Notes under the pieces: model-generated | What the model saw: only the letters and a program-made list of their open reading frames with translations | Database searches by the model: none | Told to the model about the DNA's origin: nothing | Program-made: the position numbers and the translations under genes | DNA from: Scilla litardierei | Taxonomy: Eukaryota; Streptophyta; Magnoliopsida; Asparagales; Asparagaceae | NCBI GenBank assembly: GCA_030789695.1 | Contig: CM061142.1 | Coordinates: 602,401,659 to 602,465,658, forward strand | Direction of reading: 5' to 3' | Length of the DNA: 64,000 bases | Part shown: in pieces, positions 51,673-61,867 of the stretch | Position numbering within the stretch: position 1 is the stretch's first letter | Layout: the number at the start of each line of letters is the position of its first letter

Positions 51673-54600
51673 TAATTAACATGTCTCGAAGAACTCCAAA
51701 GGAGAAGACGGTGGATATTGGGTGGGCTCACTGTAAAATGATCGCAGAAAACCATAGACAAGTAAGGTGCAACTATTGCCGGAAAGAAATGCATGGAGGC
51801 GTGTCTCGCCTTAAGGATCACTTGGCAGGAATTACCGGGGATGTGCTGACATGCCCCGATGTACCTAAAGAAGTGCGTGAAGAGATGAGAGCGCGCATAT
51901 TTCAGAAGAAGGCCGAAAAGGTACATGCCAGATTTGAGAAGAAGAGGATAGAGGAGGAGATAAGGGCAAGCAGACGGAGGCAATATCATGACTCAGATGA
52001 GGATGAGGATGACACCGAGGAGGCGAGGGACCTTAGAAGAGATCTTAGAAGTAGGGAAGAACTTGTCGAAGAAGAGATTAGAAGTGAGGGCAGAAGGATG
52101 TGAGCAAGATCGTCTGGGTCTGGAGCCCCTGGGCTAGCCAGATCGGGTAGTCGTGTCGGCCGAATGGCCGGTATGTTCGCGTGCGGTTCTGCTCGTGATG
52201 TTTAGCCAACCGGTAGACCAGCCGGCGCTCTCAGACCCGGTGCCGACCCTTTTTCTCAGACGAAAAAGGGTAAATCCCAATCAACCATAAATAATACCTT
52301 CATGAAGAATGCCAAGGCCTATGTCGGCCGAGCTATGGCCAAATTTTTCTACTTCAACCACATCCCATACAATGTGACCAATAGCCCATATTACATGCCC
52401 ATGGTGGATGCTATTGCGGAATCGGGACGTGGCGTTGCTCCACCCACTGCTTGGGAGCTGGCACACACATACTTGGACATGGAATATGAAGAGTACAAAG
52501 ATTATGTAGAAACTTTTCGTGTTCAGTGGGATGAGTACGGTTGCACACTGATGTGCGATGGCTGGACAACACAAACCAGAAGGAAGATAATTAACTTCCT
52601 TGTGTATTCGACCCACGGGACGGTGTTCCTGGACTCTGTGGATGCAACCGACCAATTTCAGAACGGTCCTTACATATTTGATCTTATGGACAAATATGTA
52701 GAACTAATTGGGGAGCATAGAGTAGTCCAGGTAGTTACCGACAGCGGGGCAAACTACAAGTCAGCTGGGCAGCTGCTGATGCGAAAGAGACAACATCTGT
52801 ATTAGACCCCGTGTGCGGCGCATTGTATCGACTTGATATTTTCTGACATGGCAAAAAAAGAAGTAGTCAAAAATATCGTCGCACAAAGTCAGATGGCAAC
52901 AGGATTCATATACAACAAAGGATGGGTGCTCAGCTTGATGAGAAGAGAGACGGGTGGAAAAGAGTTGATCCGGCCCGCGATAACAAGATTTGCGACCCAC
53001 TTCATTGCTTTGGACTCTCTGTACGCTCACCGAGATGACCTGCGGAGAATGATCACATCCAGGGACTGGTCCGATAACTTTCCAAGGCTTAAACCAAAAG
53101 ATAGGGAGGTTGGAAACAACGTGTATGATCTGATTCACGACGATGAATTCTGGCAGACTATCTCTAATGTCATCGCCGTATTTGAGCCCCTAGTGAAGGT
53201 TCTTCGAATGGTCGACAGCGATGATAAGGCCGAGATGTGGTATCTCTACGAGGCCATGGACCGTGTCAAAGAGGAAATTCGGAAGAATGTTGGTAGGGGA
53301 TACAGAAAATGGTGGGACATGATAGACAAGAGATGGGATAAGCAGCTACATCAAGATATTCATGTTACAGGTTATTTTCTGAATCCTCGCTTTTAATACT
53401 CCTCCAATGCAACAAACGCCAACGAGGTGCTGGTTGGACTCAGACGCGTGATCGAGAGGCTTGAACCAGACATCTCGAAGCAAATTGACATTGACAGAGA
53501 GGTAAATGAAATTCGGATATTTTTATTTTGATATATGATTTGATGTAGCAGTTCACATTCTAAAATTATGATTGATAATTGTAGCTGGAGGCCTATAAGA
53601 TGAGAGTTGGTTATTTCGGCTCCGCTAAGGCGGAAATGGCGATAACAAGGGTCACTCCAGGTATCTATATGGATCTTAGATTTCTATATGTTCCCCATAA
53701 AACGGTCCATCTTTTCTAACCACTGGAACTTGTTGCAGCTCAATGGTGGCTAAGCGTTGGGTTAGAGCAAGCTCCAACGCTTACACGATTAGCTGTGCGT
53801 GTGTTGAGCCAAACTGTTTCGTCGTCCAACTGTGAACGAAACTGGACCACTTTCTCCCTTATTCACACAAAGACCAAGAACATACTAACAATGGAACACC
53901 TTAAAAGGCTGGTCTATGTACATTATAATATGAGACTGCGACATAGACATGCGAGAAGGAGCGAGAAGGCCGATCACCAGCTGATCGATTTGGATCAGAT
54001 TTTTCACGAGGATGATCCATTGGAGGAATGGACCAGGGAGACAGAAGACATGGTGCTCGATGACAGAGACAATCCTTGGTTGGACGAGGCGCTTGCGGAA
54101 GCAGAACGTACACGAAGCAACCAGCCGCGGCCAAGTCACGCCCCCGCGAATATCACGTACAAGCGAAAGAAGGCAACCACTCGGGCTCGACACGATAGCG
54201 ATGATGGTTCGTCTCCCGATGACCAAGGTCCTACAGACGGAGGTTGTGGTGCGTCGGCATCCGTTCGCCCTGCTGAGAGACGTGGAGACCATACTTATGA
54301 TACGCATGGGTATAGAGAGCATGATAGGCAGCACAGTGAAGAACGGGGGGACGATGCCTACGGTAGACACTCTGAATATCAAGGGTATCAACGCGCTTCT
54401 GATTATTATGGAGGTTATGAATCTTATTCCGGTGGATACTCAGGAAGCCAAGGCGATTATTGCGCACCATACAGACACTCTGATGTCTATGCTGATTATG
54501 ATAGTCAATACAGGTACGGTCCGAACGTGACTGAGCAGTCCAGCAGTCAAGGCAGTCATGACACGCCTTTCATCGAGCAGAGCCGGCCCTCAGCATATGA

Positions 54601-54697
54601 TAACATGATGATATCTTTTTTAGGCCCGGAACAGTTGCAGTATTCATATCCTCCATACTACCATGCACAGCAGCCGGATGATGAGAACTACGAATGA
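51673..54697 (+). pseudogene. hAT transposase (BED, DUF659, C-terminal dimerisation), inactivated
   Basis: ATG at 51681 (MSRRTPKEKTVDIGW). A single frame runs to 53501, then exons 53585-53660 and 53739-54697, with donors GTAAAT and GTATCT and acceptors TTGTAG and TTGCAG that keep phase. The BED finger is at residues 25-70 (VRCNYCRKEMHGG then RLKDHLAG). DUF659 covers about 210-370 (CDGWTTQTRRKIINFLVYS, then VVTDSGANYKSAG). The dimerisation region has AQWWLSVGLEQAPTL and SNCERNWTTFSLIHTKTKN in the last exon, followed by a Tyr/Ser/Asp-rich tail. In-frame stops at 52101 (TGA), 52203 (TAG), 52803 (TAG) and 53394 (TAA) abolish it. There are no frameshifts. Stops without indels suggest decay mainly by base substitution. 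Cut-and-paste transposase in origin. Confidence 0.9.
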
Positions 54698-54839
54698 GAT
54701 TTTTGTATCTTTTTATTTATTTTCTTCATTTTGTATCTTTTGATGTATTTTATTCAAATTTTGTATTATGAAGGCAGATTTATGGTTCATCAATATTTAT
54801 TGTTCTTTTATATCTATTAATTAGTTAATTGTTGTTCCA

Positions 54840-55082
54840 AATGAGTAAGGTGAACAGAAAAATACATGAAAAATACATGAAAATACATGAAAAATAAAGA
54901 AAATGCATAAAATACAGAAAAATAGAGCAAAGTATCTCCGATACCGAAATACAGGACAATACAACAAAATATAAAATACGGGAAAATACTGTTAAATACA
55001 AGAAAATACAGCAAAATACAGCAAAGTATACAATACAAAAAAATACAAAAATACAGGAAAATACAGGAAAATACAAGAAAAT
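54840..55082 (+). repeat. (AAATACAGG)n-type repeats near the hAT right end
   Basis: Words of aaatac(a)(t/g)gaa repeat about twenty times. They belong to the same word family as the leader-intron arrays. No gene. Confidence 0.75.
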
Positions 55083-55262
55083 ATCTCCGATACCGATACC
55101 GATACCGAAACGAAACTACCGATACGGACGATACCGAAACGAAACTACCGATACGGACGATACGGACGATACCGAAACTTGCTTCCGATACCGCCGAAAC
55201 GGACGATACCGATACCAAAACCTAAATTTTGGGCGGAGCGATACCCTCTCCGAAACCGATAC
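55083..55262. repeat. Right subterminal array of the hAT
   Basis: Close-packed CGATACCG, CGATACGGA and ACCGAAACGAAACT words run into the right terminal repeat. Their complement matches the left array. Here the words are nearly all in one orientation (CGATAC), unlike the mixed left side. Confidence 0.75.
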
Positions 55263-55281
55263 CTAAAACCTTGCTTGAGAG

Positions 55282-55476
55282 AGTTATGCCTTTACTCTTA
55301 AATAAGAGAGCAGTCCTCCTCTCGAAAGAGACCAACTATCATTATATCTCTTTATTTCATCAATAAAATATCACCTTTTCAACTTAAATTCTCTGTTCAG
55401 CTCTAAAAATCTCTCCTTTCATCCTAAATACACAAAAACCCTATTTTTATCAACCAAAATCCCAAAAATCCTATTA
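55282..55476 (+). repeat. Element D 5' LTR, second half
   Basis: It continues the LTR after the hAT duplication and matches 57569-57782 (cctctcgaaagag.cca.ctatcatt.tatc, tttatttcatcaataaaa). It ends CCTATTA, followed by AATTGGTATCAAAGTG, a worn initiator-Met primer site (55477-55492). Confidence 0.8.
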
Positions 55477-55519
55477 AATTGGTATCAAAGTGTAGATCCT
55501 GTTGGCGGCGATAAGAAAG

Positions 55520-57282
55520 ATGGAAGCTTGTGAAGAGAGATTCGAAAGAGAGGTGGGAGTACTCTAGAAAAAGATGGAGGAAGAACATCAAGCATCGAAA
55601 GAACGTCACCGATCAACGGAAGAGAGGCGTTATCGATGGAGCTCTTGATAAAGCAGATCTGGGAAAGATGAATAGCCCTCCACTTGAGAACGAAGGCAAA
55701 TCTTGGCAACACCGAAGACAACAATTCAGATTTAGGACGAAAGGCGCGAACTTTAGCCAAGGAAAAGCAGAAAGTCAACAATTTTACAGAAGAGTAACCA
55801 CCACCGAACGATGTCCATCTGAGGCAAAATGTAAGATTTTTGGTTGACAAAGAGGGAAAAATCTATCTGAATGGTAGTTCGACATCAGATTTTGTCAACG
55901 ACATAACTACCACGCAGATCTGGGCAAAAAGGCATCACATTTAAAATAGGAAAGGCAAAAAATCATCAACTTCGAGACAAATCCACATCCAAATGATGCC
56001 AAACCATGGGTGTGGCCAAAACCTTACCCAAAACGCATGGGGGAGGCAGCGAGCCTTGGGCGGGTCGCCAGGAGGCTTTCGGTCGGAAGCCTCCAGGCAG
56101 CCTGCATAGGCTAGGCCCACTGGTGGGAGGGGAGCTGAGGGGCCCACGACCTGTGGACAGGCCGTCCAAGGCCCAGCGAACCCCGTGAAAGATTCCAGGG
56201 GAATGATTGCCCTGGTTTGTAGAGGGATGCCCACCTGAGCCTCGATGAAAACACTTTAGGCACGTTCGACCTTCAAGAGACCCACAAGGCTACGACTGGT
56301 CTACAGGAGGGCCACACAGGGGCGACGGCCCATGTGATAGCAGAGGGGAGCCAGAGGAAGGACGACGATGACCCGCATGAGGCGGTTGCCCTTTCGGGGG
56401 CAACAACGATGGTGGGGAAGGTTTCTGGGGGTTCCGGGAGGACGGGCGAGACTCTGATTGGGACGATGATGGTTGGGAAAATTTTGTAGTGGTTAGCAGG
56501 GTCTGCAAGTTGAAGATGTCCATTTTGAGGAGGATGATCTTTATGCCTGGGTTTACCATACAGAGAGATATTTTGCGGTGAACCGCTTGACGGAGAAGGA
56601 AAAGTCGATGGCGACTGGTATCTGTTTGGAGAGAAATGCTCTGGCCTGAATCTAGTGACGGGATCAAAGACCACCTTCCAGCTCATGGGAGAAAATCAAG
56701 GACTGCTTGCTGGATCGGTTTCGAGACACGTATGGGAAAAATTTACACGAGCAGCTCCTTGCCCTCAAATAAAAGGGCACTGTCAAAAACTACTGGGAGA
56801 GGTTCGAGATTCTCTCGGGCTGGTTGGTGGACATACCCGAGGTGGTGTTAGAGGAAAATTTTATGAAAGGCCTTAAAGCTAGCATCAAAGATGAGTTACG
56901 TATATTAATGCTGAGGGGGCTTGGAGAAGCGATGAAGTTAGTCCAGATGATAAAGGACATGAACATCACAGAGCGGGCTGCAAGGGGGCAATGAGCGGGG
57001 TCTCCCCGTACCGGTATCACTACTGAAGTACAAAAGTCTCAGCCAGCGACGAGTCATAAAATTTAGGAGAAGTGTAGCGAGCTTCAAACAGATAGCAGGT
57101 GCAAGCGTCTTACACAGACAGAGATACATGACATGCACGCTAAGGGGTTATGCTTTCGATGTGGCGAGAGGTTCAGACCGGGACATTGTCGGAATCATGC
57201 TTTACATGTATTGATCATCGAAGAAGATGAAGGCACAACAGCTGCAGAGGAAGATCCAGGAGTGTACGAACACCCCATTTAG
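55520..57282 (+). pseudogene. Element D gag remnant
   Basis: After ATG at 55520 (MEACEERFEREVGVL then stop) come many stops. Recognisable later parts are DDLYAWVYHTERYFAVNRL near 56535-56595 (start of the Retrotrans_gag domain), CLLDRFRDTYGKNLHEQLLAL near 56700-56765, NYWERFEILSGWLVDIPEVV near 56785-56845 with MKGLKASIKDEL after it, and a zinc knuckle GLCFRCGERFRPGHC near 57148-57192. The order is that of a gypsy-type gag. No protease, reverse transcriptase or integrase follows before the 3' LTR, so the element was gag-only before it decayed. Confidence 0.8.
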
Positions 57283-57348
57283 AGTAACATACCTATGGAT
57301 TTTATGATACCATATTGAGGACAAGCTGGTTGTTTGGGAGCAAAGTAA

Positions 57349-57782
57349 TGCTACGATTGTAGGGCATGCGTCGACTAAAGAAATGGAGCGAAAGGGCGAA
57401 ACTACAATTTTGGGGTCCAGTGACGTTTTTGTAATTACTGCAAAATATGATTATTATATATGGGGAAATCAGGTTGTGTAGAGAGGCTGTGTAGAGATTG
57501 TGCTGAATTTAAGACAACAATTGAGATAGAAGAGATTAGGAGTAGGAAACTTAGATCTTGAGAGAGTAAGATTTTTTCGCTCGAATTAAAGGCTAGGAGA
57601 GTTGTCTTCCTCTCGAAAGAGGCCAGCTATCATTGTATCCCTTTATTTCATCAATAAAAATATCACCTTTCCCCCGAAATTCCATCTTCAGACCCCACCT
57701 TTAATCATAAACATCCCATCTTTCACCCTAAATCCACCAAAAACCCTATTTTATCCCCCCAAAACCCGAGAAAATCCTCTCA
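57349..57782 (+). repeat. Element D 3' LTR
   Basis: The uninterrupted copy, 434 bp, TGCTACGATTGTAGGGC to GAAAATCCTCTCA. It is preceded by the purine-rich TTTGGGAGCAAAG. This copy shows where the hAT entered the other LTR. Confidence 0.8.
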
Positions 57783-57792
57783 CCACCTCAAA

Positions 57793-58388
57793 CTATTGAC
57801 AAATGGACATCTAGTCTGAATTCTTTAATCATTTGAATAAATTGGTGACACAATATCGTTCATATTTACAATATGTACTTGTAAGTTTTTTGGTATTTCT
57901 TACATTTTTATATGACCTTCATCCTTTCAGCATCATATATGGTCCCATATGCATTAGATCATTTTGATGCATATGTTTCCCTTGCAATCAGCAACCATTT
58001 TCTAGGTATCATTTATTATTCTTGTCACGATCATAAATATGGTCTGGTCCTAAAGCATGTGATTCGCTTGTCAATAGAAGTGTTTTCTTGGCACTCATGG
58101 TAGGTGCATGCACGAGCACAGTTGCATTTCTAAAATGCATTTGGTTCTGGAAAATTTAGGGAAAAGAAATTGAACTGAAAAATGTTTCATGTACTTTGCT
58201 GCTTGCAATAACTTGAAAGACAATTAAAAGGTGGATCATATTTGAACTATATTTTAATCTCTAGATATTGAACATTATGCATTTCCAATTGAAATGTAAA
58301 TTAATGAAGTGTTTACACTTATGATTTTGTTCATTGTTATTGAATTTTATGCTTTTCCAACTGAAATGACATGGCAATGTCCGTCAAA
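57793..58388 (+). repeat. Repeat R, copy B
   Basis: It matches copy A and copy C from ttgacaaatggacatc to gacatggcaatg. It lies directly before copy C, so B and C are in tandem with a period near 590 bp. It lacks the last 90 bp found in A and C. Confidence 0.8.
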
Positions 58389-58709
58389 ATAGTTGACAAA
58401 AGGACATCCATTCTGATTTTTTTAATCATGGAGTGAATTGGTGACACAATATCGTTCATAATTATAATTTGTAATAGTAAGTTTCATGGTATTTTCTCTC
58501 AGTTACATATGTATAGATGTCATGTTTCTACCATCATCCTTTCTGCATCATATACGGTGCCATAAGCATTCGATCATTTTGATGGATACGTTTCCCTTGC
58601 AATCATCAACCACTTTCTACATACCATTTCTTCTTGTTATCATGATCATAAATAATATGATAAAATTGAGAAAGTCAAGAATATGATGCTTTGTTACATT
58701 ACAGTTATG
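58389..58709 (+). repeat. Repeat R, copy C, first part
   Basis: It begins gttgacaaaaggacatcc and runs to ttacagttatg, where element F is inserted. Copy C resumes at 61354 and runs into the acceptor of exon 3. Confidence 0.8.
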
Positions 58710-59063
58710 TGATATAAATCACTCCAAATCTGAACTAAACTTGATTAAAACAGCAAATAAAGAAGATAAATGGCTACAATGAAGGGGCAACCACCCTCCC
58801 AAGACGCCGGTAAGCGAGGATGTCTGCACTCTCCTAATATCCCTTGAAGAACTCTCGAAGAATCTCTCAATTATCAAAATAAGCATAAGAAAATAAAACG
58901 ACGGCTAGCCCTAGTTTAAGAATAAATTCCCTCCTAAGCACTTATAATTTTGCACTTAAAATTATAAAAATAGTCAAACGCCTAAAACGCCCCCTTCCTT
59001 GCGCGCGGCTATTGGTGCGGCTCTTCTTAGGCGCGGTTGCTGGTGCGGCTAGGAGATCTAATA
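58710..59063 (-). repeat. Element F 3' LTR
   Basis: It matches 61020-61348 with several substitutions and one duplicated segment (gcggctcttcttaggcgcggttgctggt). Directly inside, the - strand reads TTTCGGGGGTGGAGTAA, a purine-rich tract. Confidence 0.85.
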
Positions 59064-60992
59064 TTACTCCACCCCCGAAAATCCACCTTGCCCTCAAGGT
59101 GGTGCATAAAGTTACTGGCGGTGCTACTACGAGTGGGGTCGTCTTCCCCTACGATCTCTTCATCCTCCACGTCATCCTCCATGTCTGTCCCAGCTATCAG
59201 TACTTGCAGCTTGCGACCCCCGCAGTGGTATCCTGGGGTGAACCTTTCATCGCATCTGAAACAGAGCCCCTTCTGCCTCTTCTCCATCATCTCGGCGTCA
59301 GTCATCCTCCTAAACTGACCCTCCCGCTGGCGGTGCGCTGCTCTGCTTTCCAATCTTCTCAATACTTGCTTGATCTGCCGTTGGAGCTGCCTTCTGTTCT
59401 CCTGTCACGGTCGGGACACTCCGTGAGACCGGCCCACTCTAATCATCCCTTGCCTTTCTCTCCTCCATCTGTCTGTCCTCCGCCATCTGAGCGTACTCCA
59501 TGGCCTCTATTTGGCTCTGAGGCTTCTGCATGCGAACCACTGCTCGAACCGTGGCCTTCAGCCCCTTTATGAAGGTGCTCTCCATCGTCTCATCTGACAC
59601 CTCGTGCACCTGTTCTGATATGGCCTTAAATATCTCTAGATAATCCCTCACGGTGCCCTCCTGCCTGAGTGATAGCAGCTGCTCTCGTACGTTCCCCAGA
59701 TGGGGATCCCTAAACCTTTCCATCATCTGATCCCTGATCTCCCACGAGCGAAAAGGACGCCTCGCGTCCTTCCACTAAAACCACGTGAGAGCCTTTCCAT
59801 CCAGACATATGCCAGCTGCCTCCAGCTTCTGCTCCTCAGTCATGTGAGAGGCTCTAAAGAATCTCTCCGCCATGTAGATCCACGAGATCGGGTCTGCTCC
59901 ATCGAATATAGTCATCTTCAATTTCCTCAGTCGGTCCATATTGAATCCCCCCTGGTCTTCGCGACCTCCACAGTGTCTAGGCTGAAGGTAGTGCTGATAT
60001 CTCTCACGGTGTCGCTCGTACCCCCATGTGATCCTCCTCCTCGGTCCTCCTATCCACCCCTTCGTCGCCTCCAAACATGCCCTTGGCCTCTCCCGAAAGT
60101 CTTTGTAACCACCTCCCCCGCCTACTGTGCGTCCCTCCTGAAGGTGGGGTGGAGTCTGTCACATACCGTCGTCAATTCGACGATTGGGAGGGTCTCGATA
60201 ACCTTCGCCGTAGTCTCTGTATTCCTGAAATCCCCCGGGACCCAATTCCTTCTCAAAATCACGCGTCGGCACCTCCCGATGGGGCTGGTCGTCGTGTAGC
60301 TGCTAGAAATCACCGCCCCGCCCCAAAAACACCCGCCCAGGCCCTCTCTGTCATGCGGGGCCACGGCCTGCCTGGGGCAGGGCCGTCGGCCCAGCCTGAT
60401 GTTCCCGAGGGCCCCAGCGCCCCCCGTGGGTCGGGGGGTCGCCGGCCCCAGGGGGCTTTGCCGCCCCTGGGCGAACCCAGGGGAGGCCGCCGCCTCCCTT
60501 GCGGTGGTCCTGGGAGGCGGCGGGGCCCTGGAGGGTGCCAGCGGCTCCCCCGCGTGCGTCCACACCCCTGGGGGGCTGGTTGTGGCCGTCGACCCCCCTT
60601 TGCGCCTCCGTCGCCTTCCGCCGCACCTCGCGATAATCGACCCTCCACGACCCCACTTCCTCATCCTCGACGAATTCCTCCTTTACAAGAACGTTTTCCG
60701 CATCAAAAATCTCAACTTTTTTCCTTCCCTTTGACCAAAGGTGGCGTCTTTCCCGCTGATTTAGGGTTCCACTCTCCTTGTCGTTCGCCGCCAATTGATT
60801 TAGGGTTCCCATCAATTGCGCGAATTGGTCGTCGTGCTTCGCTTGATTCACAGTTAATTGGTTAATGAAAGCCGTCAACTTTGCCATGGATTCATCGTTT
60901 GCCGTCAACGATTTCTTGATCCCGTCGATCTCGCTTGTAAATTTCGTCTCCAAAGTCTCAATTTTGTCTTGCGATCTTGTCGAAGCCGCCAT
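59027..60992 (-). pseudogene. Element F gag, interrupted
   Basis: From ATG at 60992 the frame reads MAASTRSQDKIETLETK, a coiled coil. A Gly/Pro/Arg-rich linker follows (60660-60350). After stops the frame resumes with MDRLRKLKMTIFDGADPISW then IYMAERFFRASHM near 59950-59850 (Retrotrans_gag) and MMERFRDPHLGNVREQLLSL near 59726. A shifted frame (59362-59027) has the zinc knuckle GLCFRCDERFTPGYHC. The architecture matches B2 and D. Stops and one frame change show it is dead. Its gag could once have packaged this RNA while enzymes came from another element. Confidence 0.82.
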
Positions 60993-61019
60993 GGATCGTC
61001 ACGTGCTCTGATATCAAAT

Positions 61020-61348
61020 TGATAGAAATCACCCCAAATCTGAACTAAACTTGATTAAAACAACGAATAAAGAAGATAAATGGTTACAATAAAGGGGCAA
61101 CCACCCTCCCAAGATGCCGGTAAGTGAGGACGTCCGCACTCTCCTAATATTCCTCGAAGAACTCTCGAAGAATCTCTCTCAATTATCAAAATAAGCATAC
61201 GAAAATAAAATAACGGCTAGCCATAGTTTAAGAATAAACCCCACTCCTAAGCAATTACAAGTTTGCACTTAAAATTATAAAAATAGTCAAACGCCTAAAC
61301 GCCCCCTTCCTGGCGCGCGGCTGCTGGTACGGCTAGGAGATCTAACAT
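61020..61348 (-). repeat. Element F 5' LTR
   Basis: The second copy of the LTR. It ends GAGATCTAACA directly before TTATG, which repeats the host bases at 58705-58709. Confidence 0.88.
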
Positions 61349-61353
61349 TATGA

Positions 61354-61800
61354 TCCTAAAGCATGTGATTCACTCATCGATAGAATTATTCTCTTATCAA
61401 TCACGGTAGATGAATGCATGAGCACATTTGCATTTGGTCTATTAAAGTCTTGTACTATTGATATGAACATCCAAAATGCATCAGGTTCTGGAAAATTTAG
61501 GGAAAAGAAATTGGAACTGAAAAAAGTTCTGTACCATGCTTACGGCATCAAGTTGAAAGAAAATTAAAAGGTGGAGCATATTTGAACTATATTTTAATCT
61601 CGAGATATTGAACTATATGCTTTTCCAATTGATATGTCTTACTAATGAAGTGTTTACACTTGTGATTTTATTCTTCGTTATTGAATTTTATGCTTTTCCA
61701 GCCGTAATGACATGACAATGTACTGTTTATACCTATAATTTGTTCTTTTGATGCTCTTCTTTTATTGTGCTTAACCTGAGTAAAAATTTCCATTGTATGC
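61354..61800 (+). repeat. Repeat R, copy C, second part, at the end of the intron
   Basis: It continues copy C after element F and runs through ttattgtgcttaacc to the acceptor tgtatgcag. Since it joins an exon, copy C is probably the original intron sequence, and A and B are duplicates. Confidence 0.75.
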
Positions 61801-61802
61801 AG

Positions 61803-61867
61803 CTCAAAGGGAGAAGTTGTTGGAGAAACAGCTTCATAGCATCGTTGAACAGCTGACAGGAAAGCAG
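61803..61867 (+). CDS. Coiled-coil protein of unknown function, exon 3 (candidate)
   Basis: A 65-base exon lies between acceptor TTGTATGCAG and donor GTCACT. It reads QREKLLEKQLHSIVEQLTG then KQ, preceded by a residue whose codon is split (x|CT, likely Ala or Thr). The Leu/Lys/Glu helix suits the protein of exons 1 and 2, and the orientation is the same. Entry phase is 1 but exon 2 leaves in phase 0, so at least one exon is missing between. The assignment to the same gene is an inference from composition and direction. The next exons lie beyond 64000 or were not recognised. Confidence 0.6.

Larger units (their letters stand above)
48196..55273 (+). mobile_element. hAT-family DNA transposon with spliced, stop-ridden transposase
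   Basis: This 7078-bp element is flanked by an exact 8-bp duplication CTTGAGAG (48188-48195 and 55274-55281), the hAT hallmark. Its imperfect 17-bp terminal inverted repeats are CATGGATTGAGGTATCG and CAAGGTTTTAGGTATCG. Subterminal arrays of TATCG/CGATA lie at both ends. A BED-DUF659-hAT transposase gene on the + strand fills the right half. Four stops in its frame mean it can no longer make its own enzyme. It interrupts the 5' LTR of element D. Confidence 0.93.
47979..57782 (+). mobile_element. Element D: gag-only LTR retrotransposon, split by an hAT element
   Basis: The 5' LTR is in two parts (47979-48195 and 55282-55476), separated by the hAT of 7078 bp. The 3' LTR is at 57349-57782. Without the hAT the element is about 2.7 kb. 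The LTRs share gaatagagcggaagggcga-type blocks, aggagtag(a/g)aaac.tagatcttgagag, and catcaataaaa(a)tatcacctttc. It has a primer site near 55479 and gag remnants only. The outer boundaries and target duplication could not be fixed, so coordinates at the left are approximate. Confidence 0.78.
58710..61348 (-). mobile_element. Element F: compact gag-only LTR retrotransposon
   Basis: This 2639-bp element is flanked by the 5-bp duplication TTATG (58705-58709 and 61349-61353). LTRs: 58710-59063 (354 bp) and 61020-61348 (329 bp), TGATA(T/G)AAATCAC to GAGATCTAA(T/C)A. The left copy has an extra 28 bp near its end. On the - strand a primer site (ATTTGATATCAGAGCACG) leads to gag, and nothing else is encoded. 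This is the layout of terminal-repeat elements that keep only gag (TR-GAG or LARD type). Confidence 0.9.

Noticed and set aside
51657..51680. Upstream start of the hAT transposase at 51657
   Set aside because: The codon is TTG and a splice acceptor (GTGCAG) falls within this stretch. The ATG at 51681 starts the BED protein.
55530..55847. 105-codon open frame in element D
   Set aside because: It is in the leader or gag N-terminal region in a frame without gag motifs. It is better explained as decayed gag.
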